Origin: Pteria penguin
Lineage: Eukaryota; Mollusca; Bivalvia; Pterioida; Pteriidae
Assembly (NCBI GenBank): GCA_035048485.1
Contig: CM068581.1
Span: forward strand, 6,151,430 to 6,215,429
Direction of reading: 5' to 3'
DNA length: 64,000 nt
Below, in pieces: positions 38,401 to 49,755 of this stretch (its first letter is position 1; every line of letters begins with the position of its first letter). The translations under genes and the position numbers were made by a program. The notes below the pieces were generated by a model. The model was given only the letters and a program-made list of their open reading frames with translations. It did no database searches and was not told where the DNA came from.

Positions 38401-41358
38401 TATAACATTATGATGGTCTCAGTGTCTGTAGTATAACATTATGATGGTCTCAGTGTGTGTAGTATAACATTATGATGGTCTCAGTGTCTGTAGTATAACA
38501 TTATGATGGTCACTGTGTCTGTAGTATAACACTATGATGGTCTCAGTGTCTGTAGTATAACATTATGATGGTCTCAGTGTCTGTAGTATAACATTATGAT
38601 GGTCTCAGTGTCTGTAGTATAACATTATGATGGTCTCAGTGTCTGTAGTATAACACTATGATGGTCACTGTGTCTGTAGTATAACATTATGATGGTCTCA
38701 GTGTCTGTAGTATAACATTATGATGGTCTAGTGTTGTGTCTGTAGTATAACATTATGATGGTCTCAGTGTGTGTAGTATAACATTATGATGGGCCCAGTG
38801 TCTGTAGTGTAGTATAACATTATGATGGTGTCTGTAGTATAACATTATGATGGTCTCAGTCTGTAGTATAACATTATGATGGTCTGTGTCTGTAGTATAA
38901 CATTATGATGGTCTCAGTGTCTGTAGTATAAAACATTATGATGGTCTCAGTGTCTGTAGTATAACATTATGATGGTCAGTGTGTGTAGTATAACATTATG
39001 ATGGTCTCAGTGTCTGTAGTATAACATTATGATGGTCCCAGTGTCTGTAGTATAACATTATGATGGTCTCAGTGTAGTATAACATTATGATGGTCCCAGT
39101 GTCTGTAGTATAACATTATGATGGTCTCAGTGTCTGTAGTATAACATTATGATGGTCCCAGTGTCTGTAGTATAACATTATGATGGTCTCAGTGTCTGTA
39201 GTATAACATTATGATGGTCTCAGTGTCTGTAGTATAATACTATGATGGTCCCAGTTTCTGTAGTATAACATTATGATGATCTCAGTGCCTGTAGTATAAC
39301 ATTATGATGGTCACTGTTCCTATAGTATAACATTATGATGGTCCCAGTGTCTGTAGTATAACATTATGATGGTCGCAGTGTCTGTAGTATAACATTATGA
39401 TGGTCACTGTTTCTGTAGTATAACACTATGATGGTCTCAGTGTCTATAGTATAACATTATGATGGTCTCAGTGCCTGTAGTATAACATTATGATGGTCTC
39501 AGTGTCTGTAGTATAACAATATGATGGTCTCAGTGTCTGTAGTATAACATTATGATGGTCTCAGTGTCTGTAGTATAACATTATGATGGTCTCAGTGTCT
39601 GTATAACATTATGATGGTCTCAGTGTCTGTAGTATAAACATGATGGTTGTGTCTGTAGTATAACATGATGTCTCAGTGTCTGTAGTATAACATTATGATG
39701 GTCTCAGTGTAGTATAACATATTATGATGGTCAGTGTAGTATATGATGGTCAGTGTCTGTAGTATAACATTATGATGGTCTCAGTGTCTGTAGTATAAAC
39801 ATTATGATGGTCTCAGTGTCTGTAGTATAACATTATGATGGTCTGCCTGTAGTATAACATTATGATGTTATCAGTGTCTGTAGTATAACATTATGATGGT
39901 CTCATTGTCTGTAGTATAACATTATGATGGTCTCATTGTCTGTAGTATAACATTATGATGGTCACAGTGTGTGTAGTATAACATTATGATGGTCTCAGTG
40001 TCTGTAGTATAACATTATGATGGTCACAGTGTCTGTAGTATAACATTATGATGGTCTCAGTGTCTGTAGTATAATATTATGATGGTCTTAGTGTTTGTAG
40101 TATAACATTATGATGGTCTCAGTGTTTGTAGTATAACATTATGATATTCACTGTGTCTGTAGTATAACATTATGATGGTCACTGTTCCTATAGTATAACA
40201 TTATGATGGTCACTGTGTCTGTAGTATAACATTATCATGGTCTCAGTGTCTGCAGTATAACATTATGATGGTCTCAGTGTCTGTAGTATAACATTATGAT
40301 GGTCTCAGTGTCTGTAGTATAACATTATCATGGTCTCAGTGTCTGTAGTATAACATTATGATATTCACTGTGTCTGTAGTATAACATTATGATGGTCTCA
40401 GTGTCTGCAGTATAACATTATGATGGTCTCAGTGTCTGTAGTATAACATTATGATGGTCTCAGTGTCTGTAGTATAACATTATCATGGTCTCAGTGTCTG
40501 TAGTATAACATTATGATGGTCCCAGTGTATGTAGTATAACATTATGATGGTCTCAGTGTATGTTGTATAACATTATGATGGTCTCAGTGTCTGTAGTATA
40601 ACATTATGATGGTCACTGTGTCTGTAGTATAACATTATGATGGTCACTGTGTCTGTAGTATAACACTATGATGGTCTCAGTGTCTATAGTATAACATTAT
40701 GATGGTCACTGTGTCTGTAGTATAACACTATGATGGTCTCAGTGTCTATAGTATAACATTATGATGGTCTCAGTGTCTGTAGTATAACACTATGATAGTC
40801 TCAGTGTCTGTAGTATAACATTATGATGGTCCCAGTGTCTGTAGTATAACAGTATGCTGGTCTCAGTGTCTGTAGTATAACACTATGATAGTCTCAGTGT
40901 CTGTAGTATAACATTATGATGGTCACTGTGTCTGTAGTATAACATTATGATGGTCCCAGTGCCTGTAATATAACATTATGATGGTCACTGTGTCTGTAGT
41001 ATAACATTATGATGGTCCCAGTGTCTCAGTGTCTGTAGTATAACACTATGATGGTCTCAGTGTCTATAGTATAACATTATGATGGTCACTGTGTCTGTAG
41101 TATAACATTATGATGGTCTCAGTGTCTGTAGTATAACACTATGATGGTCTCAGTGTCTGTAGTATAACATTATGATGGTCACTGTGTCTGTAGTATAACA
41201 TTATGATGGTCTCAGTGTGTGTAGTATAACATTATGATGGTCTCAGTGTCTGTAGTAGAACATTATGATGGTCTCAGTGTCTATAGTATAACATTATGAT
41301 GGTCTCAGTGTTTGTAGTATAACATTATGATGGTCACTGTGTCTGTAGTATAACATTA
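14430..41358. repeat. Large 31-bp satellite-like array (about 870 copies)
   Basis: The unit core is TCTGTAGTATAACATTATGA followed by TGGTCTCAGTG. The period is exactly 31 bp over almost 27 kb, with only rare indels outside the disturbed zone 38720-39850. Common variants replace TCTCAGTG by TCACTGTG, TCCCAGTG or GCCCAGTG. Rarer ones are GATCGTCTCAGTGTGTG, GATATTCACTG, ATTGTCTCTAG and ACATGATGATG. Rare variants recur at multiples of 31 bp, showing nested duplications. Stops fall in every frame on both strands over most of the array, so it is not coding. It could be a heterochromatic satellite, a subtelomeric block or a hypervariable minisatellite. Sequence alone does not decide. Confidence 0.98.
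38720..39850. repeat. Disturbed zone inside the 31-bp array
   Basis: Units here have many deletions of about 2-12 bases and a few insertions (for example near 38731, 38807, 38855, 39600, 39640, 39665, 39720). Flanking units on both sides are almost indel-free. The base motif is unchanged. A low-quality or collapsed consensus is the simplest explanation, although a real decayed boundary between two amplified blocks is possible. Confidence 0.7.
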
Positions 41359-42424
41359 TGGCCTTCTTACTGCATGAATTATGTCAATCTCTGTTTTTGT
41401 TTTACATGCTCTCAGTATTACGATGTACTGACAGGCTCCTAGGTTCCCCAAACTTATTACAAATGTATTATTATGGATATATGTAATTACTGTGGTCAAG
41501 TTGTTACCTTCAATATAAAACTGTCCAATGTTATGTTGCTAAAGCGTTCATTTTCAATCCACATTCAGGAAAATAGCACTGGGCTACATCAAACTATTTT
41601 GTATCTCAGAGAGCAGTCCTGATTTCAGATAATATGGCATTCCCAATGTTTATAAGCCTGCAATGTTAACGATTTAATGCCATGCAGAATGAATAGGAGA
41701 CGAGGATGCTGTAAGCTATGTTTAGTTGTGTCGAGATCGAGTGCCTAGGCAATATAATATGACATTTTACACAGATGTTTTATTACCATTTGTTTTAAAA
41801 TCATTTGTTATAATCCTGTTTAATTATACATACATTGTTCATACTTTCAGTTGTAAGGAATTTTACCTACCGCACGTGTAAATCAATGCAATAAGAGTAC
41901 GTGATGTATTGGCACTGCCGTCGATGCCATCCATCATCGCATGTACTAGCTGTCGAATCAGATTATCTTTTGATGGTCTTATCTTTAAACTACGACTCCA
42001 GATCTCTTTTCAATATAGTTTAACGCTTCTTCATACATTTATCATGTATACGTACATACACACACACACACACACACACACCCCACACACACACACACAT
42101 CCATCCATCTATGTATTCATACATACAAACGGACATATTAACATCACGTGGAAAAAGCAGTGGACCACGTAGAATGACGATGTACAGTTCATTAAAGCAT
42201 GCGATTGAGTGGATTTACAGTTACTTGAACCGGATAATGTGGCAATATATGCCTATGTAGATTAAGGTTTTGGATTGAGTTGACTGTAATTAACCTTTGA
42301 TAAAACTTGTACATATTTTCTGCGCTTCGGTTTCTATGTTGGATGAACTACTTAATGAGTGTCTCTGTAAAGAAGGGTCTGTAACGAAGGGATTATATTG
42401 TACTTTCCTAGACTGCGTGAATGA
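41359..42424. other. Unique spacer with a (CA)n tract, no gene supported
   Basis: Ordinary complexity returns abruptly after the large array. A (CA)n microsatellite lies at about 42056-42099. The open frames at 41909-42172 and 42297-42509 run through the microsatellite or into the next repeat and lack any recognisable domain. Confidence 0.6.
42056..42099. repeat. (CA)n microsatellite
   Basis: About twenty CA dinucleotides, interrupted once by CCC at 42081-42084. Confidence 0.95.
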
Positions 42425-42990
42425 AATACATATGTACTGTGTACTCAGCTTTATGTTGAATAGATTACTCTGTGTTGAATGGATTACTCTGTGTTCAACT
42501 CTATATTGAGTGAATTACTCTGTGTTCAGGTCTATGTTGAATAGATTACTCTGTGTTGAATGGATTACTCTGTGTTCAGCTCTGTGTTGAATGGATTACT
42601 CTGTGTTCAGCTCTATGTTGAATGGATTACTCTGTGTTTGACCCTGTATTGAATGTAAAGTTCTACCCTTGACGATCTTTTGAATTGAGTCTACTATTCT
42701 TGGCTCTATGTTGAATTCAGCACTTTATCAATGACTGTGCTGAATGGAATACTTGTCAATCATTAGCTGTATATTGGCCGGAATGCATTACAATTATCTT
42801 TGATTTTAAGTTGAATTTGCTGGATACGCAATCCCTAATTCCATGCTGAATGGAATACACTAACCTTAATTCCTTGTTGAATTGAATGGTGTGTCCTTGA
42901 CTTTGAGTGGAATATTCTATACTTACCTCTATGCAAAATGCAATACTCTATTGCTTACTCTTTGTTAAATCATATACTACATCCTTGAAT
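42425..42990. repeat. Short GTTGAATGGATTACTCTGTG array and decayed units
   Basis: GTTGAATGGATTACTCTGTG recurs about five times between 42450 and 42640, with variable inserts such as TTCAGCTCTAT. From 42660 to 42990 single decayed units containing TTGAATGGAATAC are spaced irregularly. The same sequence theme runs through the next two arrays. Confidence 0.8.
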
Positions 42991-44475
42991 AATAAGTGAT
43001 ATTGGAATGCTTTGTCCATGACTGTGTTGATCTCTATCCTGTGATAATGGAATGCTTTGTTCGTGACTGTTGATCTCTATCCTGTGATAATGGAATGCTT
43101 TGTCCGTGATTATGTTGACCTCTATCTGTGATAATAAAATGCGTTCTCCGTGACTGTGTTGATCTCTCTCTGTGATAATGGAATGATTTGTCCGTGACTA
43201 TGTTGACCTCTATCTGTGATAATAAAATGCTTTGTCCGTGACTATGTTGACCTCTATCTGTGATAATAAAATGCTTTGTCCGTGACTATGTTGAACTCTA
43301 TCTGTGATAATGGAATGTTTTGTCCGTGACTATGTTGATCTGTATCTGTGATAATGGAATGCTTTGTCCGTGACTATGTTGAACTCTATCTGTGATAATG
43401 GAATGCGTTGTCCGTGACTGTGTTGATCTGTATCTGTGATAAAGGAATGTTTTGTCCGTGACTGTGTTGATCTGTATCTGTGATAATGGAATGCTTTGTC
43501 CGTGACTTTTGATCTCTATTTGTGATAATGGAATGTTTTGTCCATGACTATGTCATCTCTCTCTGTGATAATGGAATGCTTTGTCCATGACTATGTTGAA
43601 CTCTATCTGTGATAATGGAATGCGTTGTCCGTGACTGTGTTGATCTCTATCTGTGATAATGGAATGCTTTGTCCATGACTGTGTCATCTCCCTCTGTGAT
43701 AATGGAATGCTTTGTCCATGACTATGTTGAACTCTATCTGTGATAATGGAATGCTTTGTCCGTGACTGTGTTGATCTCTGTCTGTGATAATCGAATGCTT
43801 TGTCCATGACTATGTTGAACTTTATCTGTGATAATAGAATGCTTTGTCCGTGACTGTGTCATCTCTCTCTCTGTGATAATGGAATGCTTTGTCTGTGACT
43901 GTGTTGATCTCTCTCTGTAATAATGGAATGCTTTGTCCATGACTATGTATCTGTGATAATGGAATGCTTTGTCCGTGACTATGTTGAACTCTATCTGTGA
44001 TAATGGAATGCTTTGTCCGTGACTGTGTTGATCTCTCTCTGTAATAATGGAATGCTTTGTCCATGACTATGTTGAACTCTATCTGTGATAATGGAATGCG
44101 TTCTCCGTGACTGTTGATCTCTATCTGTGATAATGGAATGCTTTGTCCGTGACTATGTTGATCTGTATCTGTGATAATGGAATGCTTTGTCCGTGGCTAT
44201 GTTGATCTCTATCCTGTGATAATGGAATGCTTTGTCCGTGACTATGTTGATCTGTATCTGTGATAATGGAATGCTTTGTCCGTGACTATGTTGATCTGTA
44301 TCTGTGATAATGGAATTCTTTGTCCGTGACTATGTTGATCTGTATCTGTGATAATGGAATGCTTTGTCCGTGACTATGTTGATCTGTATCTGTGATAATG
44401 GAATGCTTTGTCCATGACTGTGTTGATCTGTATCTGTGATATTGGAATGCTTTGTCCGTGACTATGTTGAATGGA
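42991..44475. repeat. 44-bp minisatellite array (about 34 copies)
   Basis: The unit reads TGATAATGGAATGCTTTGTC followed by CGTGACTATGTTGA and a TCTCTATCTG segment. Spacing is 44 bp (for example 43261 to 43305), with occasional loss of 4-10 bases in the TGTTGATCTCT part. It resembles the flanking 31-bp unit plus about 13 extra bases, so it probably arose from it. Confidence 0.95.
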
Positions 44476-45175
44476 GTATTCTACCGTATAATTTCTCTTG
44501 AATAGAAAAACGTTTGAATCTTTGTTAATTGAATATTTTGTCATTGATTCTGTTTTGAATGGAATACTCTGATCTTGACTGTGATGAATCGAACACACAT
44601 GAATCTATCTTAAACGAATACTCTGTTGAATGGAATAGACTATGTTGAATCGAATACTATCTCCTTGACTCTCGTTGGAATAGAACACTCTGTCATTGAC
44701 TCTGTGTTGTATAGAACACTCTGTCCTTGACTCTGTGTTCAATAGAACACTCTGACGTTGACTCTGTGTTGAATGGAACATTCTGTCTTTTACTCTGTGT
44801 TGTATGGAATCTGTCATTGACTCTGCGTTGAATAGAACACTCTGTCTTTTACTTTGTGTTGAATGTAACTATCAGTTCATGACTCTGTGTTGAATGGAGC
44901 ACTCTGTCTTTTACTCTATGTTGAATGGAACCTGTCATTGACTTTGTGTTGAATGGAGCACTCTGTCTTTTACTCTGTGTTGAGTGGAACCTGTCATTGA
45001 CTTTGTGTTGAATGGAACACTCTGTGTTGAATGGAACTCTCTGTCCTTAACTCTGTGTTGAATGGAACACTGTCTTTTACTCTGAGTTGAATGGAACTCT
45101 CTGTTTTTTACTCTGTGTTGAATGGAACCTTTCATTGACTCTGTGTTGAATGAAATACTGAGTTTTTGTTGATTC
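44476..45175. repeat. 31-bp GAATGGAACACTCTGTC array (about 20 copies)
   Basis: CTCTGTGTTGAATGGAACAC is followed by TCTGTCTTTTA or TCTGTCCTTGA at 31-bp spacing (for example 44767 and 44798). The left edge (44476-44640) is decayed. Minus-strand open frames here translate to Gln/His/Ser-rich repeats and follow the repeat period. Confidence 0.92.
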
Positions 45176-46455
45176 GAATGCTTTATTTCTATCTGAAAAT
45201 ATTTAAAATATTTAGATATTTAATAATATAATTACTGAGTGCAACTTAACTTAAAACTTCATCTGTACTGAAATCTTATGGTACATGTAGTTGTCTGCTC
45301 GTGGTGAGAGTAAAACTGTATCCATCTTTGACCTTAACATATTGACTACAGTGTAATGGTTTGCAAATTGTGTACAAAACTTTAGTAATATTCTATGTTG
45401 TATTGAACATTAGTAACTTTCAAAACAAAATTATGAAAGGAAAATCACGGATCCTGGCAGAACCAGAATTTGCTTCAGGTGACATGGAGGAGTAAGCATT
45501 TTAAGCATATTATTTTATACACAGTATGCATGATGCATATATTTCATAATCTGCTATAAATAGTAACCAAATAGTGTCTCTGCCATGAATTATTCTATAC
45601 ACTGATAGCTTAAAACACTGTCTGAAATTACCATGTGGCAATGCGCATTAACAAGAAATAAATAAATAAAAAATATTTCACACACCCCCCCCTTTTCCAA
45701 AAAAAAAAAAAAAAGAAGAAAGGAAGAATGAAAGAAAGAAAAAGAAAAAGGAAGAAAAAAACAAAAAGAAAAATCAAAACTAAAACGATAACGGCATCTT
45801 GATAGTTGAAATGTGAAAGGTGATGTAAGCCATTCTGTTCTCACTTTCCTAACACGAATGTAAGCTTTATTCTCTTAATGCTGTAGTAGTGACTTTCAAA
45901 AGTCATAATTAAATGTGTTTTGTCAGCTTGTGTTACCAATGAATGTATGATTCTAGCCTCTGTTCTGATATATAGTGCGACATATATTTACGTCTGACAT
46001 CGGTACTACTGCTCTTCCTCCTTTCATCAAGGCGTCTGCCATTTTTAACTAGAATGTAGAATGTCCACAAATGAATGGTTTAGATTTGTTTGTGGTTGGA
46101 AATGATATATCTTTAGATACAATTAAGGGACGTGATGTATTTTTACTGTTGCATGTGATCTATCGTCGCAAAATAAATCATAAATTGCATGCTGTCCATG
46201 TATGATATACTGTTATGCAATAAAAATGGGATACGACAAGGGAAATTCGCCAATTCGCTATGCCATTTGTATGAAATTTGTCAATTAGAATACAATTATA
46301 TTGGTAATTTTGCATAACTCTTTGTCATTTATGGCCAATGTGACAGTAATGAATGGACTTCAATTACAACCAAGATCAAATTTTGAGAATTGTTATGTAG
46401 ACATGAGCCAATGTAGGGAGGGGATAGGGAATATAATACGAAGTAATATTAAGTC
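45176..46455. other. Unique spacer with a polypurine tract, no gene supported
   Basis: No conserved domain is visible in any frame. A purine-rich low-complexity stretch (poly-A then GAAAGAAAGAAAAAG-type) lies at about 45685-45775. The 84-codon minus-strand frame over it encodes a Phe/Ser string and is an artefact. A 20-codon frame at 45434-45493 reads like coding sequence but is too short to call. Confidence 0.6.
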
Positions 46456-47385
46456 GAAATGTTGATACCCTGAGTGTGATATACTGTACAAAAGGTTGAT
46501 ACCCTGCATGTGATATACTGTACAAAATGTTGATACCCTGAGTGTGATATACTGTACAAAAGGTTGATACCCTGCATGTGATATACTGTACAAAAGGTTG
46601 ATACCCTGAGTGTGATATACTGTACAAAAGGTTGATATCCTGCATGTGATATAGTGTACAAAAGGTTGATACCCTGAGTGTGATATACTGTACAAAAGGT
46701 TGATACCCTGAGTGTGATATACTGTACGAAATGTTGATACCCTGAGTGTGATATACTGTACGAAATGTTGATACCCTGAGTGTGATATACTGTACAAAAG
46801 GTTGATACCCTGAGTGTGATATACTGTACAAAAGGTTGATACCCTGAGTGTGATATACTGTACAAAAGGTTGATACCCTGCATGTGATATACTGTACAAA
46901 AGGTTGATACCCTGAGTGTGATATACTGTACAAAAGGTTGATATCCTGCATGTGATATAGTGTACAAAAGGTTGATACCCTGAGTGTGATATACTGTACA
47001 AAAGGTTGATACCCTGAGTGTGATATACTGTACGAAATGTTGATACCCTGAGTGTGATATACTGTACGAAATGTTGATACCCTGAGTGTGATATACTGTA
47101 CAAAAGGTTGATACCCTGAGTGTGATATACTGTACAAAAGGTTGATACCCTGCGTGTGATATACTGTACAAAAGGTTGATACCCTGAGTGTGATATACTG
47201 TACGAAATGTTGATACCCTGAGTGTGATATACTGTACAAAAGGTTGATACCCTGAGTGTGATATACTGTACAAAAGGTTGATACCCTGAGTGTGATATAC
47301 TGTACAAAAGGTTGATACCCTGCGTGTGATATACTGTACAAAAGGTTGATACCCTGAGTGTGATATACTGTACGAAATGTTGTGC
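46456..47385. repeat. 34-bp minisatellite array (about 27 copies)
   Basis: The unit is GTTGATACCCTGAGTGTGAT followed by ATACTGTACAAAAG, at exactly 34 bp (46461, 46495 and so on). Variants are CTGCATG or CTGCGTG for CTGAGTG, and CGAAAT for CAAAAG. A block containing GTTGATATCCTGCATG and a TATAGTG change recurs at 46631 and 46937, which is 306 bp or nine units. All three minus-strand frames stay open because the unit lacks stops on that strand. Confidence 0.97.
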
Positions 47386-48021
47386 ATTGGATATAACGTT
47401 CCGGATGTACAAGTAATATGATAAACAGTGTTATGAGTGCTTCATCACCAACTTTCAACTTCACAAATAGTACATGCATGTAGACTTGTTTGGAAGAATT
47501 AGTCAGGATACCTGTCAAGTAAATGAATGGCATGCGGCTTTGGCAGCCATTGATTTAGGTAGAGCCAACATCATGCTTGTCATCGTAAAATGATTAAAAC
47601 GACATGTGTAAGTTTTCTATAAACGGATTCTTGCCATCAGACGAGGATCAATTTAAACATGTTCTAAGATTTATTATGAAAGCACTTGAAAAAAATATCG
47701 TTTCATTGGATGATTTAAATTATTTCAATTGTATCTATATGATTTTATTATTTAAATAAATGGGGCGTTTTCATTTTGCATGAATTTGATTTGAATGTAT
47801 GTGCGGAATGCGGGACTGTTTTGGTTACGGTATATTTCTAGATATTTATGAAATAAGAAAAATACGTATGAGAAAAATACAATTCGACACAGTTACTCAA
47901 AATTTAGCTCAACCAAGGGTTGCACTTCATATTACTGTTTCAGTTAAATGAAAAATGTCCACACATTAATTATAATGAAAACAGGAAAGTTTCTGTGTAC
48001 TGTTGCTACATTATTAGTGTA
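47386..48021. other. Unique spacer, no gene seen
   Basis: AT-rich sequence without recognisable RNA genes or domains. An 88-codon plus-strand frame starts at 47948 in this spacer, but most of it lies in the following 42-bp repeat. Confidence 0.6.
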
Positions 48022-48612
48022 TATGCAGTGCCTTCAGTATCAATGGTGCCTATATCAACATAAGATGTGCTTACATCAGTATCTATGGTGCCTATATCAA
48101 CATAAGATGTGCCTCCATCAGTATCTATGGTGCTTTCATCAACATAAGAGGTGTCTACATCAGTATTTATGGTGCCTACATCAACATAAGAGGTGCCTCC
48201 TTCAGTATCTATGATGCCTTTATCAACATAAGAGGTGTTTACATCAGTATCTATGGTGCCTACATCAACATATAAGAGATGCCTCCATCAGTATCTATGG
48301 TGCCTACATCAACATAAGGGGTGCCTTCATCGGTGCCTATATAAACATAACAGGTCCCTATATCAGTATCTATGATGCCGACATCAACATAAGAGGTGCC
48401 TATATCAACATAAGAGGTGCCTACATCAGTATGTATGATGGCTTCATCAACATAAGAGGTGCCTCCATCAGTATCTATAGTGCCTCTATCAACAAAAGAG
48501 GTGCCTCCATCAGTATCTATGGTGCTTTCATCAACATAAGAGGTGACTACATCAGTATCTATAGTGTTTACATCAACATAAAAGGTGCCTACATCAGTAT
48601 CTATGGTGACAA
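48022..48612. repeat. 42-bp (2 x 21) minisatellite array (about 14 copies)
   Basis: Each 42-bp unit is two related 21-bp halves, CATCAACATAAGAGGTGCCT and CATCAGTATCTATGGTGCCT. The period is divisible by three. Frames therefore persist over several copies (47948-48214 and 48431-48619) and would encode a 14-residue peptide repeat. Indels such as the one near 48270 break the frame and argue against a gene. Confidence 0.92.
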
Positions 48613-48833
48613 TGTCTAGACTTTACAAGGTTAGTGATGTACTGACAATATCTAGACTTTACAAGTTTGTGGAGTACTGACAATTTCTAAACTTTACAAG
48701 TTTAAAGGTGTACTTATGAGTTTATTGGAGTACTGACAACGTCTAGACTTTACAAGGTTAGTGGTGTAATGACAATGTCTAGACTTTACAAGGTTAGTGG
48801 TGTAGTGACAATGTCTAGACTTTACAAGTTACC
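48613..48833. repeat. 36-bp minisatellite array (about 6 copies)
   Basis: GACAATGTCTAGACTTTACA recurs with 36-bp spacing at 48741 and 48777. Earlier copies are diverged (for example CAATTTCTAAACTTTAC). It abuts the 42-bp array without a gap. Confidence 0.88.
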
Positions 48834-48844
48834 TCTGTCTGTAA

Positions 48845-49312
48845 TGCCATTTTATGTTTTCCCGTGGACCGTGGCCCAGTTGACCGGATTCCTCTCTGTC
48901 CCTGTCTATAAAATCAGTATATATTTTTCCCGTGGACCGTGGTCCATTTCACTGCATTCCTCCCTGTCTCGGTCTATAATGTCAATTTATGTTCTCCCGT
49001 GGGCCATGGTCCAGTTCAGCGGATTCCTCCCTGTCTCGGTCTATAATGTCAGTATATGTTTTCCCGTGGGCCGTGGTCCAGTTCACTGGATTTTTCGCAA
49101 TCTCGGTCTATAATGTCAGTTTATGTTTTCCCGTGGGCCGTGGTCCAGTTCACTGGGTTCCTCCCTGTCTCGGTCTATAATGTCAGTTTATGTTTTCCCG
49201 TGGGCCATGGTCCAGTTTACCGGATTCCTCCCTGTCTCTGCCTATAATGTCAGTTTATGTTTTTCCCGTGGGCCGTGGTCAAGTTCACTGGATTCCTCTC
49301 TGTCTCTGTTTA
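48845..49312. repeat. 67-bp minisatellite array (7 copies)
   Basis: Each unit contains TTTTCCCGTGGGCCGTGGTC, GGATTCCTCCCTGTCTCGG and TCTATAATGTCAGT. Spacing is 67 bp (49040 and 49107). The plus-strand frames (48769-49113 and several shifted ones) rotate from copy to copy because 67 is not divisible by three. They are not credible genes despite the higher G+C content. Confidence 0.95.
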
Positions 49313-49755
49313 TGATAAAAACATGATTATATTTAGTTTTAACTTCTGGAGAACACTCTCGGATGAAGATAGTTCCCTGTCACTTGTCTGAGATATGTAT
49401 GATACCTCGCTATCAGTTAGACTTTAGAGACAATGTGAAATACAGTTGTGTTTTTGTATTGCCTGTGAACATAACGATTTCACGTGTCCTGTGCTAATGT
49501 TGGTGAACCTGTTCAAACAGTGAATTTGGTGTGGTATTCTCATGCTTAATATGCGGTAATGAAAAGCTGGTGTCTGTGAGTTTTTAAAGATGTGCTTACT
49601 GCTCGAATAACACTTTCCATTAAGAGCGATAGAAGAATTTGTGTAAAAAAAGATGAAATGTGTACTTAAAGATTGTTTACATGTTTTTGTTTTTAATTTG
49701 TAACGTTACCACAACGTCAGGCTTAGACTTATACCTTCTGTCTTGTGTCATCGCA
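49313..49755. other. Unique spacer, no gene seen
   Basis: Ordinary AT-rich sequence with no domain, RNA gene or repeat that I can support. Confidence 0.6.

Noticed and set aside
14430..41358. CRISPR array, because of the regular repeated units
   Set aside because: The repeats are contiguous 31-bp units with no unique spacers and no cas genes, and the context is eukaryotic.
45434..45493. A 20-codon coding-like frame (starts MKGKSRILAEP)
   Set aside because: Too short, no splice or family support.
46376..47533. 385-, 339- and 312-codon minus-strand frames
   Set aside because: They are three overlapping frames of the second 34-bp array. Openness follows from a stop-free unit, and no non-repeat domain flanks it.
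48769..49326. Overlapping plus-strand frames resembling a secreted repeat protein
   Set aside because: The 67-bp period rotates the frame every copy, so none is maintained across the array.
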